Of a stretch of DNA of 64,000 nucleotides, positions 19,543 through 27,662 are shown in pieces. Position 1 is the stretch's first letter, and every line of letters begins with the position of its first letter. The position numbers and the translations under genes are program-made. The stretch is from JAJDTT01 sp965116695 (GTDB lineage Bacteria > Acidobacteriota > UBA6911 > RPQK01 > JAJDTT01): positions 1,550,001 to 1,614,000 of the forward strand of contig OZ220706.1 of assembly GCA_965116695.1 (NCBI GenBank), read 5' to 3'. A model generated the notes under the pieces. It did not search any database. It was not told the origin of the DNA and saw nothing but the letters and a program-made list of their open reading frames with translations.

Positions 19543-20292
19543 GTGACCGATCCGTGGCTGTATCCCTTGCTGGTCCTGGCTGGTATCGTCGCCGGCGCCC
19601 TGAACGTCATCGCCGGAGGGGGCTCCTTCCTGACGCTGCCCATTCTCATCTTCATGGGCCTTCCGGCCGGCGTCGCCAACGGCACCAACCGGGTGGGCAT
19701 CTTCTTCCAGAACGTGGGCGCCGTCTGGGGATTCCACCGCAACCGGCTGATGGACTGGAAGTCCATCCTCTGGGCGGCTCTTCCGGCCAGTCTGGGAGCC
19801 GTTGCGGGCACTGTCCTCGCCCTCTCCATCGGCGACGACGCCTTTCGGAAGGTCCTGGCCTTCCTCATGATCGCCGTGACGCTGTGGACACTCTGGGACC
19901 CCCTGGGGAAAAAGGGCGGAGAGAGGCGGGAGCGAGGCGTGAGCCTTCCGCTGCTGGCATTCGGCTTTTTCCTGACCGGCATCTATGGCGGATTCGTCCA
20001 GGCCGGCGTCGGGTTCCTGGTCCTGGCCGCCACGACCATGGCCGGACTGGACCTGGTCCGGGGGAACGCCGTCAAGGTGTTGAGCATCCTGGCTTTCACC
20101 ATCGTCTCTCTCGCCATTTTCGTCTCTCAGGGCAAGGTCTTGTGGCTTCCCGGTCTGGTGCTGGCCGTGGGGACCTTCCTGGGAGGGCAATTGGGAGTCC
20201 GGTTCACCGTGCTGAAGGGCCACGCCTGGGTCAAGCGCGTAGTGACGGCGACGATCATCGTCTTCGCGGTCAAGCTGTGGGTGACCGGTTGA
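19543..20292 (+). CDS. TauE/SafE-family membrane permease
   Basis: Membrane protein of 249 residues with about eight hydrophobic segments in two halves. The family-typical glycine-rich entry (GALNVIAGGGSFLTLP) is followed by GVANGTNRVGIF and, in the second half, GIYGGFVQAGVGFLVL. TauE/SafE proteins move sulfite, sulfoacetate or other organic anions across the inner membrane; the substrate here is not determined. The GTG at 19543 is the only sensible start and has no clear ribosome site, which leaves some doubt about the first residues. It stands 49 bases before the MlrC-like gene on the same strand and might be co-transcribed with it. Confidence 0.87.
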   Translation: MTDPWLYPLLVLAGIVAGALNVIAGGGSFLTLPILIFMGLPAGVANGTNRVGIFFQNVGAVWGFHRNRLMDWKSILWAALPASLGAVAGTVLALSIGDDAFRKVLAFLMIAVTLWTLWDPLGKKGGERRERGVSLPLLAFGFFLTGIYGGFVQAGVGFLVLAATTMAGLDLVRGNAVKVLSILAFTIVSLAIFVSQGKVLWLPGLVLAVGTFLGGQLGVRFTVLKGHAWVKRVVTATIIVFAVKLWVTG

Positions 20293-20341
20293 CCGGGCTT
20301 CGAATCACCCGCATTCCAACGCATTTCACGGAGGCTCGCTG

Positions 20342-21832
20342 TTGAAGAGAGTTGGAATCGCCTCCCTGATGCACGAGTCCAACACCTTCTATCCCATTTC
20401 CACCACCCGGGAGATGTTCCGGGACACCTGCCTGGTGTCGGGCCGGGAGGTCATCTCCCACTGGGGCGAGGCCCATCACGAGATCGGAGGCATGCTGGAG
20501 GTGCTGCCGTCCCAGGGACTTGAGACGGTCCCCCTCCTCACCGCCACAGCCATGCCCTCGGGGCCGGTCGAGGAGCAAGCCTACGAGGGGATCCTGGGGG
20601 AGATCCTGGACCGGATCTCGGGCCAGTCCCTGGACGGACTGTTGCTGGCGCTGCACGGGGCCATGGTGGCGGAGCACGTCCGGGACGCCGACGGCCGGAC
20701 CGCCTCCACGATCCGCCGGCTGGTGGGGCCGGACCTGCCCATCGTCATGACGCTGGACCTTCACGCCAACGTCTCGCCGCTCATGATCGAGAGCGTCACC
20801 GCCGCCACCATCTATCGGACCTACCCCCACCTGGATCAGCGGGAACGGGGACGGGAAGCGGCCCGGATCCTGGCCCGGACCATGGAGGGCGCGATCCGGC
20901 CGGTGCAGTCTTTGGTCAAACCTCCCCTCTGCATCAGCATTCTGGCCCAGGCGACGGGGCGGGAACCCATGGCCGGCCTCTACCGGCGCATGGAGGAACT
21001 GATTGAGCAGGACGGCGTCGTCTCGGCCAGCATCGCACCCGGCTTCGCCTACGCCGACGTGGAGGAGATGGGCCCGGCGTTTCTGGTGGTGACCGACGGC
21101 GACCGGCCGCTGGCCCGTAAAGCGGCGCTGGGACTGGCGCAGCGGGCCTGGGAATTGAGGGAGGATCTGACCCTGCTGGGGACTCCCGTCAGCCGGGCGG
21201 TCGAAGAAGCCATGGGCGCCGAAGCGGGCCCCGTGACACTGCTGGACGTTGGCGACAACGTGGGTGGCGGCAGCCCCGCCGACGGCACCCTCATCCTGCA
21301 GGAAGTGATCCGGACCGGGTCCGGGCCCGCCCTGGTGGTCCTGTTCGACCCGGCCGCCGTCCAGGCCTGCGTCTCCTCCGGAGTCGGAACGGAAGTCTCG
21401 CTGCGTGTGGGCGGGAAGAGCGACGGGCTGCACGGCCCACCCATCCCCATCCGGGGCCGGGTCCGTTGCCTGCACGACGGCTCCTTCGTGGAGGATGAGC
21501 CCCGGCATGGCGGCGCCCGATTCAATAACCAGGGACTCACCGCACTGGTGGAAACGGACGAAGGCCATGCCGTCGTTCTGACGTCCCTCAGGATGGCTCC
21601 CATGAGCCTGGAACAGGTCTTGAGCCTGGGCATCAAGCCGAAGTCGTACCGGATCCTGGTGGCCAAGGGGGCCATTGCTCCGGTGGCGGCCTACGAGCCG
21701 GTCTCCAGCCGGATGATCTACGCGGACACGCCGGGAATCACCTCGGCCAATCCCGCTCATTTCGAATACCGGCATCGTCCACGGCCCCTGTACCCGTTCG
21801 AGCCGGAGACGGTCTGGGATGCTTCTCAATGA
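20342..21832 (+). CDS. M81-family metallopeptidase, MlrC-like
   Basis: A 496-residue MlrC-type protein (family M81, named for microcystinase C of the microcystin degradation pathway). Visible family signatures are GIASLMHESNTFYP at the N-terminus, LLLALHGAMVAEH (~105), MTLDLHANVSPLM (~140) with likely metal-binding Asp and His, YRTYPHLDQRERG (~160), and LLDVGDNVGGGSPADG (~300). The TTG start at 20342 is supported by GGAGG seven bases upstream and by alignment with the family N-terminus. Homologues are widespread in bacteria that never meet microcystin, so the true substrate is probably another small peptide or amide. No signal peptide is seen. Confidence 0.88.
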   Translation: MKRVGIASLMHESNTFYPISTTREMFRDTCLVSGREVISHWGEAHHEIGGMLEVLPSQGLETVPLLTATAMPSGPVEEQAYEGILGEILDRISGQSLDGLLLALHGAMVAEHVRDADGRTASTIRRLVGPDLPIVMTLDLHANVSPLMIESVTAATIYRTYPHLDQRERGREAARILARTMEGAIRPVQSLVKPPLCISILAQATGREPMAGLYRRMEELIEQDGVVSASIAPGFAYADVEEMGPAFLVVTDGDRPLARKAALGLAQRAWELREDLTLLGTPVSRAVEEAMGAEAGPVTLLDVGDNVGGGSPADGTLILQEVIRTGSGPALVVLFDPAAVQACVSSGVGTEVSLRVGGKSDGLHGPPIPIRGRVRCLHDGSFVEDEPRHGGARFNNQGLTALVETDEGHAVVLTSLRMAPMSLEQVLSLGIKPKSYRILVAKGAIAPVAAYEPVSSRMIYADTPGITSANPAHFEYRHRPRPLYPFEPETVWDASQ

Positions 21833-21844
21833 TCGGCCCGGGGA

Positions 21845-21927
21845 GGGCAACCACAAGGGTTGCCCCTACGCAGGAATCTTCGCCGGAGGGCAACCACAAG
21901 GTTGCCCCTACGCAGGGATCTTCGCCG
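21845..21927 (+). repeat. two tandem copies of the CACAAGG hairpin repeat, family A
   Basis: Two units of 41 and 40 bases (21845-21885 and 21888-21927), separated by two bases. Each has arms GGGCAACC and GGTTGCCC around CACAA, then CTACGCAGG and ATCTTCGCCG. One arm differs by a single base between copies. They sit just after the MlrC-like gene and can fold into stable hairpins on either strand. Confidence 0.75.
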
Positions 21928-21938
21928 TAGTAGACTGG
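21923..21938 (-). repeat. 16-base shared motif CGCCGTAGTAGACTGG
   Basis: The 16-mer CGCCGTAGTAGACTGG here recurs as its exact reverse complement at 25153-25168, also in a gap between genes. It overlaps the end of the family A repeat, so it may be part of a longer composite element. Confidence 0.5.
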
Positions 21939-21958
21939 CCCGGCGCCAGGTGGGAGCG

Positions 21959-22017
21959 GCGGTTTCCCAACCGCTGAATTCCCGTAGTACATGGAGGAAT
22001 GGGCGATTGGAAATCGC
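21959..22017. repeat. two family B hairpins before a DapA-like gene
   Basis: Hairpin one (21959-21974) has arms GCGGTT and AACCGC; hairpin two (22003-22017) has GCGATT and AATCGC. Both are flanked by GGAG or CTCC and related to the element at 19452-19470. They lie in the leader of the gene starting at 22045, so they could affect its mRNA. Confidence 0.55.
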
Positions 22018-22044
22018 ACCTCCTTATTACTCAGGAGAACAGGA

Positions 22045-22974
22045 ATGCTGACAAGAGAGAACATGGACGGCCTCTACATCCTCGTGGTCACTCCCTTCGA
22101 CGACCGGTTCCATCTCGACACGGAAGGATACCGTTACAACATCCGGAAACTGGTCCGGATGGGAGTGGACGGCATCATCACCACCGGGACCAACGGCGAG
22201 TTCTTCGTGGTCAACGACGAGGAACTGCGCACCATCAGCCGGATCACGGTGGAGGAATGCCGGGGAAGCGGGACCAAGGTCGTCGTGGGAGCCAGCGCCG
22301 TCAATACCGAGGAGTCGATTCGCCGCTCCCGCATCGCCATGGAGGAGGGGGCGGAGGGGGTCATGAACGTGGTTCCCTTCTACCAGACACTGACCAAGGC
22401 GGAAGCCTACCAGTACTTCCGGGATCTCGCGGAAGCTTGTCCCGGGCTGGGCATCATCATCTACAACAACCCCGGCACCACCAAGCTGCTGCTCAACGAC
22501 TCGGACTTCGTGGAACTCCAGAAGATCCCCACCGTGGCCGGCGTGAAGATGATCGGCGCCGACATGAACCTCTACTTCAATTGCCTGCGGCGAACCGAAA
22601 TCCCCCACTTCCCCCTGGAGCAACTCTGGAGCGTGAGCCACGTGGTGGGCGGCAACGGCGTCATGGCCAGCTTCGTCTACGCCTTCCCCGCCTTCATGCA
22701 GCGGTGGTGGAAGGCGATCCGAGGCGGGGACGTGGCCCGGGCCATGGCCTGCCAGCACCAGTGCAACGAGATCCTGCAGGAGGCCATCATTCCGCTGGCC
22801 GCGGAGGGGTACAACGACACTTCCCTCACCAAGGCGACGGTGAACGCCGCCGGCTACTTCAAAGCGGGACCGCCCCGTCCGCCAACGGAAGCGGCGCCGG
22901 CCGAGAGGATCGAGCGGCTCCGGGCCACGCTGGAGGAAAAGTTCTCTCACTTTCTGGAGGACGAGATCCGCTGA
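22045..22974 (+). CDS. DapA-family (dihydrodipicolinate synthase-like) lyase 1
   Basis: TIM-barrel class I aldolase or lyase of 309 residues. Near residue 47 it has TTGTNGEFF, matching the pyruvate-binding GTTGE region. IIYNNPGTT (~145) contains the catalytic Tyr, and VAGVKMIGAD (~170) the Schiff-base Lys. I start at the ATG at 22045, which has AGGAG seven bases upstream; a longer in-frame start at 21991 would run through the hairpin repeats. DapA-family proteins act on pyruvate or 2-keto acids in lysine synthesis, sialic acid or sugar-acid breakdown. Next to a second paralogue and an HpcH-type aldolase, a catabolic role is more likely than lysine synthesis. The specific substrate is unknown. 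Confidence 0.85.
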   Translation: MLTRENMDGLYILVVTPFDDRFHLDTEGYRYNIRKLVRMGVDGIITTGTNGEFFVVNDEELRTISRITVEECRGSGTKVVVGASAVNTEESIRRSRIAMEEGAEGVMNVVPFYQTLTKAEAYQYFRDLAEACPGLGIIIYNNPGTTKLLLNDSDFVELQKIPTVAGVKMIGADMNLYFNCLRRTEIPHFPLEQLWSVSHVVGGNGVMASFVYAFPAFMQRWWKAIRGGDVARAMACQHQCNEILQEAIIPLAAEGYNDTSLTKATVNAAGYFKAGPPRPPTEAAPAERIERLRATLEEKFSHFLEDEIR

Positions 22975-23014
22975 CCACGACCGCCGAGAGCCGGCCGGAA
23001 AGATCGAGGAGACC

Positions 23015-23911
23015 ATGAATCAGCTTCGAGGAACGCTCAAAGGCGTGGTGACCGCGCTGGGGACACCGCTGGACCGGGACGAGGACCTCCACGAGGAGGG
23101 CATGAGACAGCAGATCCGGATGCAGTTGGCCGCCGGCGTGGACGGCCTCCTGGTGCTCGGCTCCATGGGCTGCATGCAGATGCTCAAGGACGAGGTCTTC
23201 ACGGAAGCCGTGGAGGTGACCGTCGACGAGGTGAGTGGCGCCGTCCCCGTCATCGTGGGCTGCGGCGACACCAGCACAGAGCGGACTCTGGCGCGAATCC
23301 GGCTTGCCGAGAACTACCCTCTGACCGGGGTGGCCCTGATCCCCCCTTTCATCTTCCGCTTCAGCCAGGCCGAGCTCCACGAATACTTCACCGGCGTGGC
23401 CTCCCGGACCAGCCTTCCGGTCTACCCGTACGACAATCCGGCTCTCACCGGCCATTCGCTGGAATTCGAACTGGTCAGGGAGCTGTCCAAGCACCCCAAT
23501 ATCGTCGGGTTGAAGGCGTCTGGAGATTTCCTGACGTTTCGCCAATCGGCGGAGCATTTCCGGGCATCGGAGTTCGCGGTCCTCTCGGGACACACCACTT
23601 TTTTCGACTTGGCTTTACAGTTGGGCGCCGTGGGAATCATCGAAGGGCTCTTCGCCCTGGCGCCCGAGTATGGCGTCGAGATCTACCGAAGCTTCCGGGA
23701 GGGAGACCCGGAGGGGTGCGCCGCAGCTCAGAGGAAGCTGCTGCGGCTGAGACAGGTCGTGGCCTACGACTCGGTATTCGCCGGTTTCACCTCCGCCATG
23801 AACCTGAGGGGCGTCCCCGGGAACTTCACTCCCCTGCCCTTCGCTCAGCCGACACGGCAGGGCCGCGAGCAGGTTGAGAATGTGTTGCGGAGCCTGGACC
23901 TTCTCCAGTAG
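23015..23911 (+). CDS. DapA-family lyase 2 with altered pyruvate-binding loop
   Basis: A 298-residue DapA-family barrel, divergent from its neighbour. The Schiff-base Lys is present in IVGLKASGDF (~165) and the Tyr in YPYDNPALTG (~140). The loop that normally reads GTTGE is LGSMGCMQM here, so the two threonines that hold the pyruvate carboxylate are absent. It likely keeps imine chemistry but on a different keto-acid or amine substrate. The ATG has GAGGAG four bases upstream and follows the first paralogue by 40 bases; both are probably on one message. The stop codon is the first base triplet of a family A repeat. Confidence 0.82.
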   Translation: MNQLRGTLKGVVTALGTPLDRDEDLHEEGMRQQIRMQLAAGVDGLLVLGSMGCMQMLKDEVFTEAVEVTVDEVSGAVPVIVGCGDTSTERTLARIRLAENYPLTGVALIPPFIFRFSQAELHEYFTGVASRTSLPVYPYDNPALTGHSLEFELVRELSKHPNIVGLKASGDFLTFRQSAEHFRASEFAVLSGHTTFFDLALQLGAVGIIEGLFALAPEYGVEIYRSFREGDPEGCAAAQRKLLRLRQVVAYDSVFAGFTSAMNLRGVPGNFTPLPFAQPTRQGREQVENVLRSLDLLQ

Positions 23912-23952
23912 GGGCGCCCCTTGTGGGCGCCCCTTGTGGGCGCCCTCTTCGG
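23909..23952 (+). repeat. family A repeat variant at convergent gene ends
   Basis: GGGGCGCCCC blocks separated by TTGTGGGCG are repeated twice, ending in CCCTCTTCGG. The element begins in the stop codon of the DapA-like gene and fills the gap between two convergent genes. It could act as a bidirectional terminator-like hairpin, although no T-run is present. Confidence 0.6.
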
Positions 23953-23994
23953 TCCCAAGCAGGTGCAGGTTGACGCTCGGCACGCCATGGAAGT

Positions 23995-24756
23995 TCATCC
24001 TCGCACGGCCGAAAGAAAGGCCGAGGCCTGGGCGCGAACCATGCCCGTGGCTTCTCCGAACGACAGGAAGTGAAATCCCCGGTCGATCCAGAAGCGGCCC
24101 TGCTCCAACGTGCCCACCACCATGCCGCAAGGTTTCCCTGCCGCCCGGGCCCCTTCCAGGACTTTCAGAATGGCGTCGACCACGGTCGGATGATTCCACT
24201 CGCCGCAGTGCCCCAGATTGAGTGAGAGATCATAGGGACCGAGCATGACCGCATCGACCCAGTCGCGGGAGGCCAAGCTGGGGAGTTCCTCGATGCCGCG
24301 GGGAGTCTCCACCTGGAAACAGACGAAGAAGTCGTCCTCCACTTCCTGCCACCCCTGCAGGTCCAGGCTGCGCGTGCGCATGACCGACGGCCCGCCCGGC
24401 CCGCGGCGTCCGCGGGGCGGCACGTAGATGGCGCTCTTGACCGTCTCCAGTTGCTCCTCCCTTTCGGTCCAGGGAATCATGAATCCGGAAGGGCCCATGT
24501 CCGCATAGCGGCGAAGCAGGTGATAAACGCTGTCCTCGGGACGCAGGATCAGGGGCAGGTCCAGCAGGCGGGCGGTGCGGCACAACTCCTCGGCCTTGGC
24601 CAGGTCGGCGGCGCCATGCTCCATGTCCAGGAACACGAAGTCCATGCCCACCTGCTTGTAGATTTCCAGGTATCCGGCCCAGAAATCGAAGGTCATGAGG
24701 GTCCCCACCACCAACTCGCCCCGGGCCAGCTTCTGTTTCAGAGAAGCATTGACCAT
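23995..24756 (-). CDS. HpcH/HpaI-type class II aldolase
   Basis: A 253-residue member of the HpcH/HpaI aldolase/citrate lyase family. The signatures are VGTLMTFDFW near the N-terminus, DFVFLDMEHGAAD (~45), LILRPED (the Arg and acidic residues, ~75), FVCFQVETPRGIEELP, whose Glu is a metal ligand (~150), and VDAVMLGPYDLSLNLG, whose Asp is a second ligand (~175). These enzymes cleave 2-keto-3-deoxy acids to pyruvate or glyoxylate plus an aldehyde with a divalent metal. The ATG is one base after the cupin stop (TGA-C-ATG), so translation is probably coupled. I rejected a longer in-frame extension because it covers the cupin gene. It converges on the DapA-like pair. Confidence 0.87.
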   Translation of the reverse strand: MVNASLKQKLARGELVVGTLMTFDFWAGYLEIYKQVGMDFVFLDMEHGAADLAKAEELCRTARLLDLPLILRPEDSVYHLLRRYADMGPSGFMIPWTEREEQLETVKSAIYVPPRGRRGPGGPSVMRTRSLDLQGWQEVEDDFFVCFQVETPRGIEELPSLASRDWVDAVMLGPYDLSLNLGHCGEWNHPTVVDAILKVLEGARAAGKPCGMVVGTLEQGRFWIDRGFHFLSFGEATGMVRAQASAFLSAVRG

Positions 24757-24757
24757 G

Positions 24758-25093
24758 TCAGGAGTCCTTGTACTCTTCCCGCACCGGATAGAAGACCTCC
24801 ACGACCTCCGAATCCTCCTGGACCTGGCAGCCATGAAACTTGTAGGGATCGAAGACGTAGGAATCGCCCCCTTCGGCCATGAAGGTATCCGACTCTTCCT
24901 TGCCCACGAACTTGAGAGATCCGCTGACCACGTATCCCACCTGGCTGGCCCGGTGATTGTGCAGCGGAATCGTGGCCCCTTTGGACATGGAAAAGTGGCA
25001 GAGCATGACTTCCTCGTTGTAGGCGAGCGTCTTGCGCAGAATCCCTTGAATGCTGTCGTTTCCCTGAACCTCGCCAACCGAATGCTTCTTCAT
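24758..25093 (-). CDS. small cupin-domain protein
   Basis: Single cupin domain of 111 residues. It contains a conserved cupin motif 1 (PLHNHRASQVGYVVSGSL, His pair and Gln) and a second segment (YVFDPYKFHGCQVQEDSE) with the last His. This suggests one metal bound by three His and possibly a carboxylate or Gln. GGAGG six to seven bases before the ATG supports the start. It lies 93 bases downstream of the SDR gene and is coupled to the HpcH-type aldolase. It may be an isomerase, a dioxygenase-like enzyme or a ligand-binding protein acting on the same carbohydrate-acid pathway; nothing more specific can be read. Confidence 0.83.
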   Translation of the reverse strand: MKKHSVGEVQGNDSIQGILRKTLAYNEEVMLCHFSMSKGATIPLHNHRASQVGYVVSGSLKFVGKEESDTFMAEGGDSYVFDPYKFHGCQVQEDSEVVEVFYPVREEYKDS

Positions 25094-25152
25094 GGATCCT
25101 CCCCCGTGCTGTCCTTGTGAACGGTTAAACCGGCGGCCACCTCGCCGCCCGC

Positions 25153-25168
25153 CCAGTCTACTACGGCG
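25153..25168 (+). repeat. reverse-complement copy of the 16-base shared motif
   Basis: CCAGTCTACTACGGCG is the exact reverse complement of 21923-21938. It lies in the 93-base gap between the SDR and cupin genes, flanked by GC-rich complementary blocks (GCCCGCC and GGCGGGC). Confidence 0.5.
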
Positions 25169-25186
25169 GGGAGGCGGGCAGAGCCG

Positions 25187-25918
25187 TCAAGCATAGCTCT
25201 TGATCGTGGGCGCGATGACGATTTCCGGAACGCAGGCCCGGGGCGGAAGTCCGGCTGCCAGCAGGGCGCACGCCGCCACGTCCTCGGAACGGAGGATCCG
25301 GTTCCGCTTCTCGCGGGGCACCGGTTCCGGCCGGACGTCCAGGATGGGAGTGTCCACCTCGCCGGGACTGATCACGGTCGAGCGGATTCCATGGACGCCC
25401 TCCTCCACGTTGGTGGCGTGGGTCAGCCCCACCATCCCGTGCTTGGAGGCCACGTAGGCCACTCCGGCCACCTTGCTGGCCCGTTTTCCGGCGATGGAGG
25501 AGACGTTGATGATGACGCCTCCTCCCAGCTCCCGCATGCCCGGCAGGACGGCGCGGATGCAGTTGAAGGCGCCGGTCAGGTTCACCGCCACGACATGGTC
25601 CCAATCCGAAGGGGCGATCCGGGCCAGATCCCTCACCACCGTGTTGATACCGGCGTTGTTCACCAGCAGGTTCACGACTCCCAATCGCTCCCGGACCCGC
25701 GCGAAGACCTCGGCGACCTGCACCCGGGACGAGACGTCGCAAGCACAGGTCAGAACCCGGTCCCGGGGAAACGGCGCCGCCACTTCCCGGAGTGGTTCTC
25801 GCCGGCGCCCGAGCAGCGCCACCAAGGCACCCTCGCGAGCAAACGTCTCGGCCACGGCCCGGCCGATGCCGGTACCCGCCCCGGTGACCACCGCCACCTG
25901 ATTCTCCAGTACACCCAT
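25187..25918 (-). CDS. short-chain dehydrogenase/reductase (SDR)
   Basis: Classical SDR of 243 residues. It has the nucleotide-binding TGAGTGIGRAVA near residue 12, NNAGINT (~88), IINVSSIAGKRASK with the catalytic Ser (~135-145), and YVASKHGMVG with the catalytic Tyr and Lys (~152-156). It oxidises or reduces an alcohol or ketone with NAD(P). The ATG at 25918 is preceded by GGGAG about seven bases away; an upstream in-frame ATG adds a non-conserved arginine-rich leader. The gene heads a probable SDR-cupin-aldolase operon, so it may supply a keto acid to the aldolase. Substrate unknown. Confidence 0.9.
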   Translation of the reverse strand: MGVLENQVAVVTGAGTGIGRAVAETFAREGALVALLGRRREPLREVAAPFPRDRVLTCACDVSSRVQVAEVFARVRERLGVVNLLVNNAGINTVVRDLARIAPSDWDHVVAVNLTGAFNCIRAVLPGMRELGGGVIINVSSIAGKRASKVAGVAYVASKHGMVGLTHATNVEEGVHGIRSTVISPGEVDTPILDVRPEPVPREKRNRILRSEDVAACALLAAGLPPRACVPEIVIAPTIKSYA

Positions 25919-26037
25919 GGGTCGTCTCCCTCCGCCGGTGCCAACACCATTACGGCATCGCGGCAAAAACCATTTTTCTCACGGTTTCTTCTTGCAGTCC
26001 TGTCATCCAAACCCTAACCTCGGGGTGGAGGATAACC

Positions 26038-27579
26038 TTGAATAAGCTCTCAACCAAGTTCTTGCTTCGAGTCTCTTTCCTGCTGGCGGGCGTCGCCTGC
26101 TGGTTTTTCCTGCAGGATCCGGGGAGCACCTTCTCCTCCCACGATCAGGGGCCCGACCCGGACGAGCGCTTCGTCCTGGAGACGGGTCAGCCGGTGGGTG
26201 AACTTTCGTTCGAGGTTCTTGAGGACCTGACCGGAGTTCATCTGCCCTCACGGCTCTACTTCGCCCATGCCGACGGGCGGCCGGAAACGCCCGTGGTCGG
26301 GCGCTTCGAGAACTTCCTGGTGACGGCTTCCGGCCGGGAGTTGAAGACCATTCCGGTGGGCCGGTACGACGTCTACATCAGCCGTGGAATCGAATACACG
26401 CTGGACCATCAACAGGTGGAGATCCAGGAAGGGAAACGGAGCCACCTCACCTCCACCCTCTCCCGGGCCATCGACACCAGCGGCTACATCTCGTCCGATT
26501 TCCACCTGCACCTCCAATTCGCCATGCGGGACGGCGCCATCGTATCGGCCGCGGCCGGACTGGATCTGCTCACCGCCACCGATCACAACATCCTCAAGGA
26601 TTATGCTCCCTACATCGAGGAGCTGAACCTGGGCCGGTTCATGTCCTCGGTGGTGGGGTCGGAGATCGACACGGCATTCGGCCACTTCAACAGCTTTCCC
26701 ATGTCGCTGAACCGGTGGCAGGAACGATCGTACCGCCACTCCATCCTGACTCCGGGAGAATTCCTCCGCCTGATGCGGCAGAACCCGGGCGACGAGATCG
26801 TCCAGATCAATCATCCCCGCTACAGCAATTCCAAGGGAGGCTACTTCAACACCCGGCTCAACCGGGAGACGGGGGAGATCGAATACCCGTACTTCGAAAC
26901 CAGCTTCGATCAACTGGAGGTCTACAACGCCCTCACCGTGCTGGAGGACCGTGACAATCCCCGATTCGGCCGGAACCACAGGCTGGACCAGAATCTGAAG
27001 GACTGGTACAGCCTGCTCAACCGGGGGATCACCATCACCGGCGTGGGCAACACCGACGCCCACCGCTATCCCAGCGAGTTGCCCGGATATCCTCGAAACT
27101 ACGTCCTCTCGGACACGGACAATCCCTGGGAGATCGATCCCTACAAGGTGGTCGATGCGTTGAGGCGGGGCGCGTCATCCGCTTCGCTGGGCCCCTTCAT
27201 CCGCTTCACCGTCGACGACGGCGTCCAGATGGGCTCCACCCACACCGCCCGGGACGGCTCGGTGATGCTGCACGTCAACGTCCAGAGGGCCCCCTGGATT
27301 CCGCTGGACCGGGTGGAGATCGTGGCCAACGGCAAGGTGCTCAAGACCCTGTCGACCCTCGAGACGGCAGAGTCCACCCGGCACCATTGGGACATCGAGG
27401 TCAAGGCCGACCAGGACACGTGGATACTGGTGCTGGCCACCTCCGACCGGCCCTGGGAGAAGCCCTTCTCCCACTTCAGCTCGTTCGCCTTCACCAATCC
27501 CATCTGGGTGGATTTCGACGGGAACGGCTATTTCGATCCTCCCAACCCCGGCTATCCCGCCAACGAGACGGCCGAATAG
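26038..27579 (+). CDS. exported CehA/McbA-family PHP metallohydrolase
   Basis: Protein of 513 residues with a signal-anchor or signal peptide (MNKLSTKFLLRVSFLLAGVACWFF). A beta-domain is followed by a PHP-type metallohydrolase region. Metal-site motifs are complete: SDFHLHLQF (His156, His158), LTATDHN (~185), GSEIDTAFGHFNSFP (~215), QINHPRYS (~255) and VGNTDAHRYPSE (~340). CehA/McbA enzymes hydrolyse carbaryl and related esters or amides; the natural substrate here is unknown. The TTG start has GGAGG six bases upstream. It is a distant paralogue of the gene at 17746, which lacks several of these ligands. It ends next to the convergent Sel1-repeat gene. Confidence 0.82.
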   Translation: MNKLSTKFLLRVSFLLAGVACWFFLQDPGSTFSSHDQGPDPDERFVLETGQPVGELSFEVLEDLTGVHLPSRLYFAHADGRPETPVVGRFENFLVTASGRELKTIPVGRYDVYISRGIEYTLDHQQVEIQEGKRSHLTSTLSRAIDTSGYISSDFHLHLQFAMRDGAIVSAAAGLDLLTATDHNILKDYAPYIEELNLGRFMSSVVGSEIDTAFGHFNSFPMSLNRWQERSYRHSILTPGEFLRLMRQNPGDEIVQINHPRYSNSKGGYFNTRLNRETGEIEYPYFETSFDQLEVYNALTVLEDRDNPRFGRNHRLDQNLKDWYSLLNRGITITGVGNTDAHRYPSELPGYPRNYVLSDTDNPWEIDPYKVVDALRRGASSASLGPFIRFTVDDGVQMGSTHTARDGSVMLHVNVQRAPWIPLDRVEIVANGKVLKTLSTLETAESTRHHWDIEVKADQDTWILVLATSDRPWEKPFSHFSSFAFTNPIWVDFDGNGYFDPPNPGYPANETAE

Positions 27580-27586
27580 AGGAATC

Positions 27587-27659
27587 AGGCGGGACCGGCC
27601 TCGACGAATCTACGGGAGTTCTTCACCCGGATGGGTGCGGGGTGGTCCGGAGGCCGCCT
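27587..27659. terminator. possible hairpin between convergent genes
   Basis: CAGGCGG near 27587 can pair with CCGCCTG near 27653, and GGCCTC with GAGGCC, forming a long stem in the gap between the convergent CehA/McbA and Sel1 genes. There is no T-run, so a terminator function is tentative. Confidence 0.25.
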
Positions 27660-27662
27660 GTC

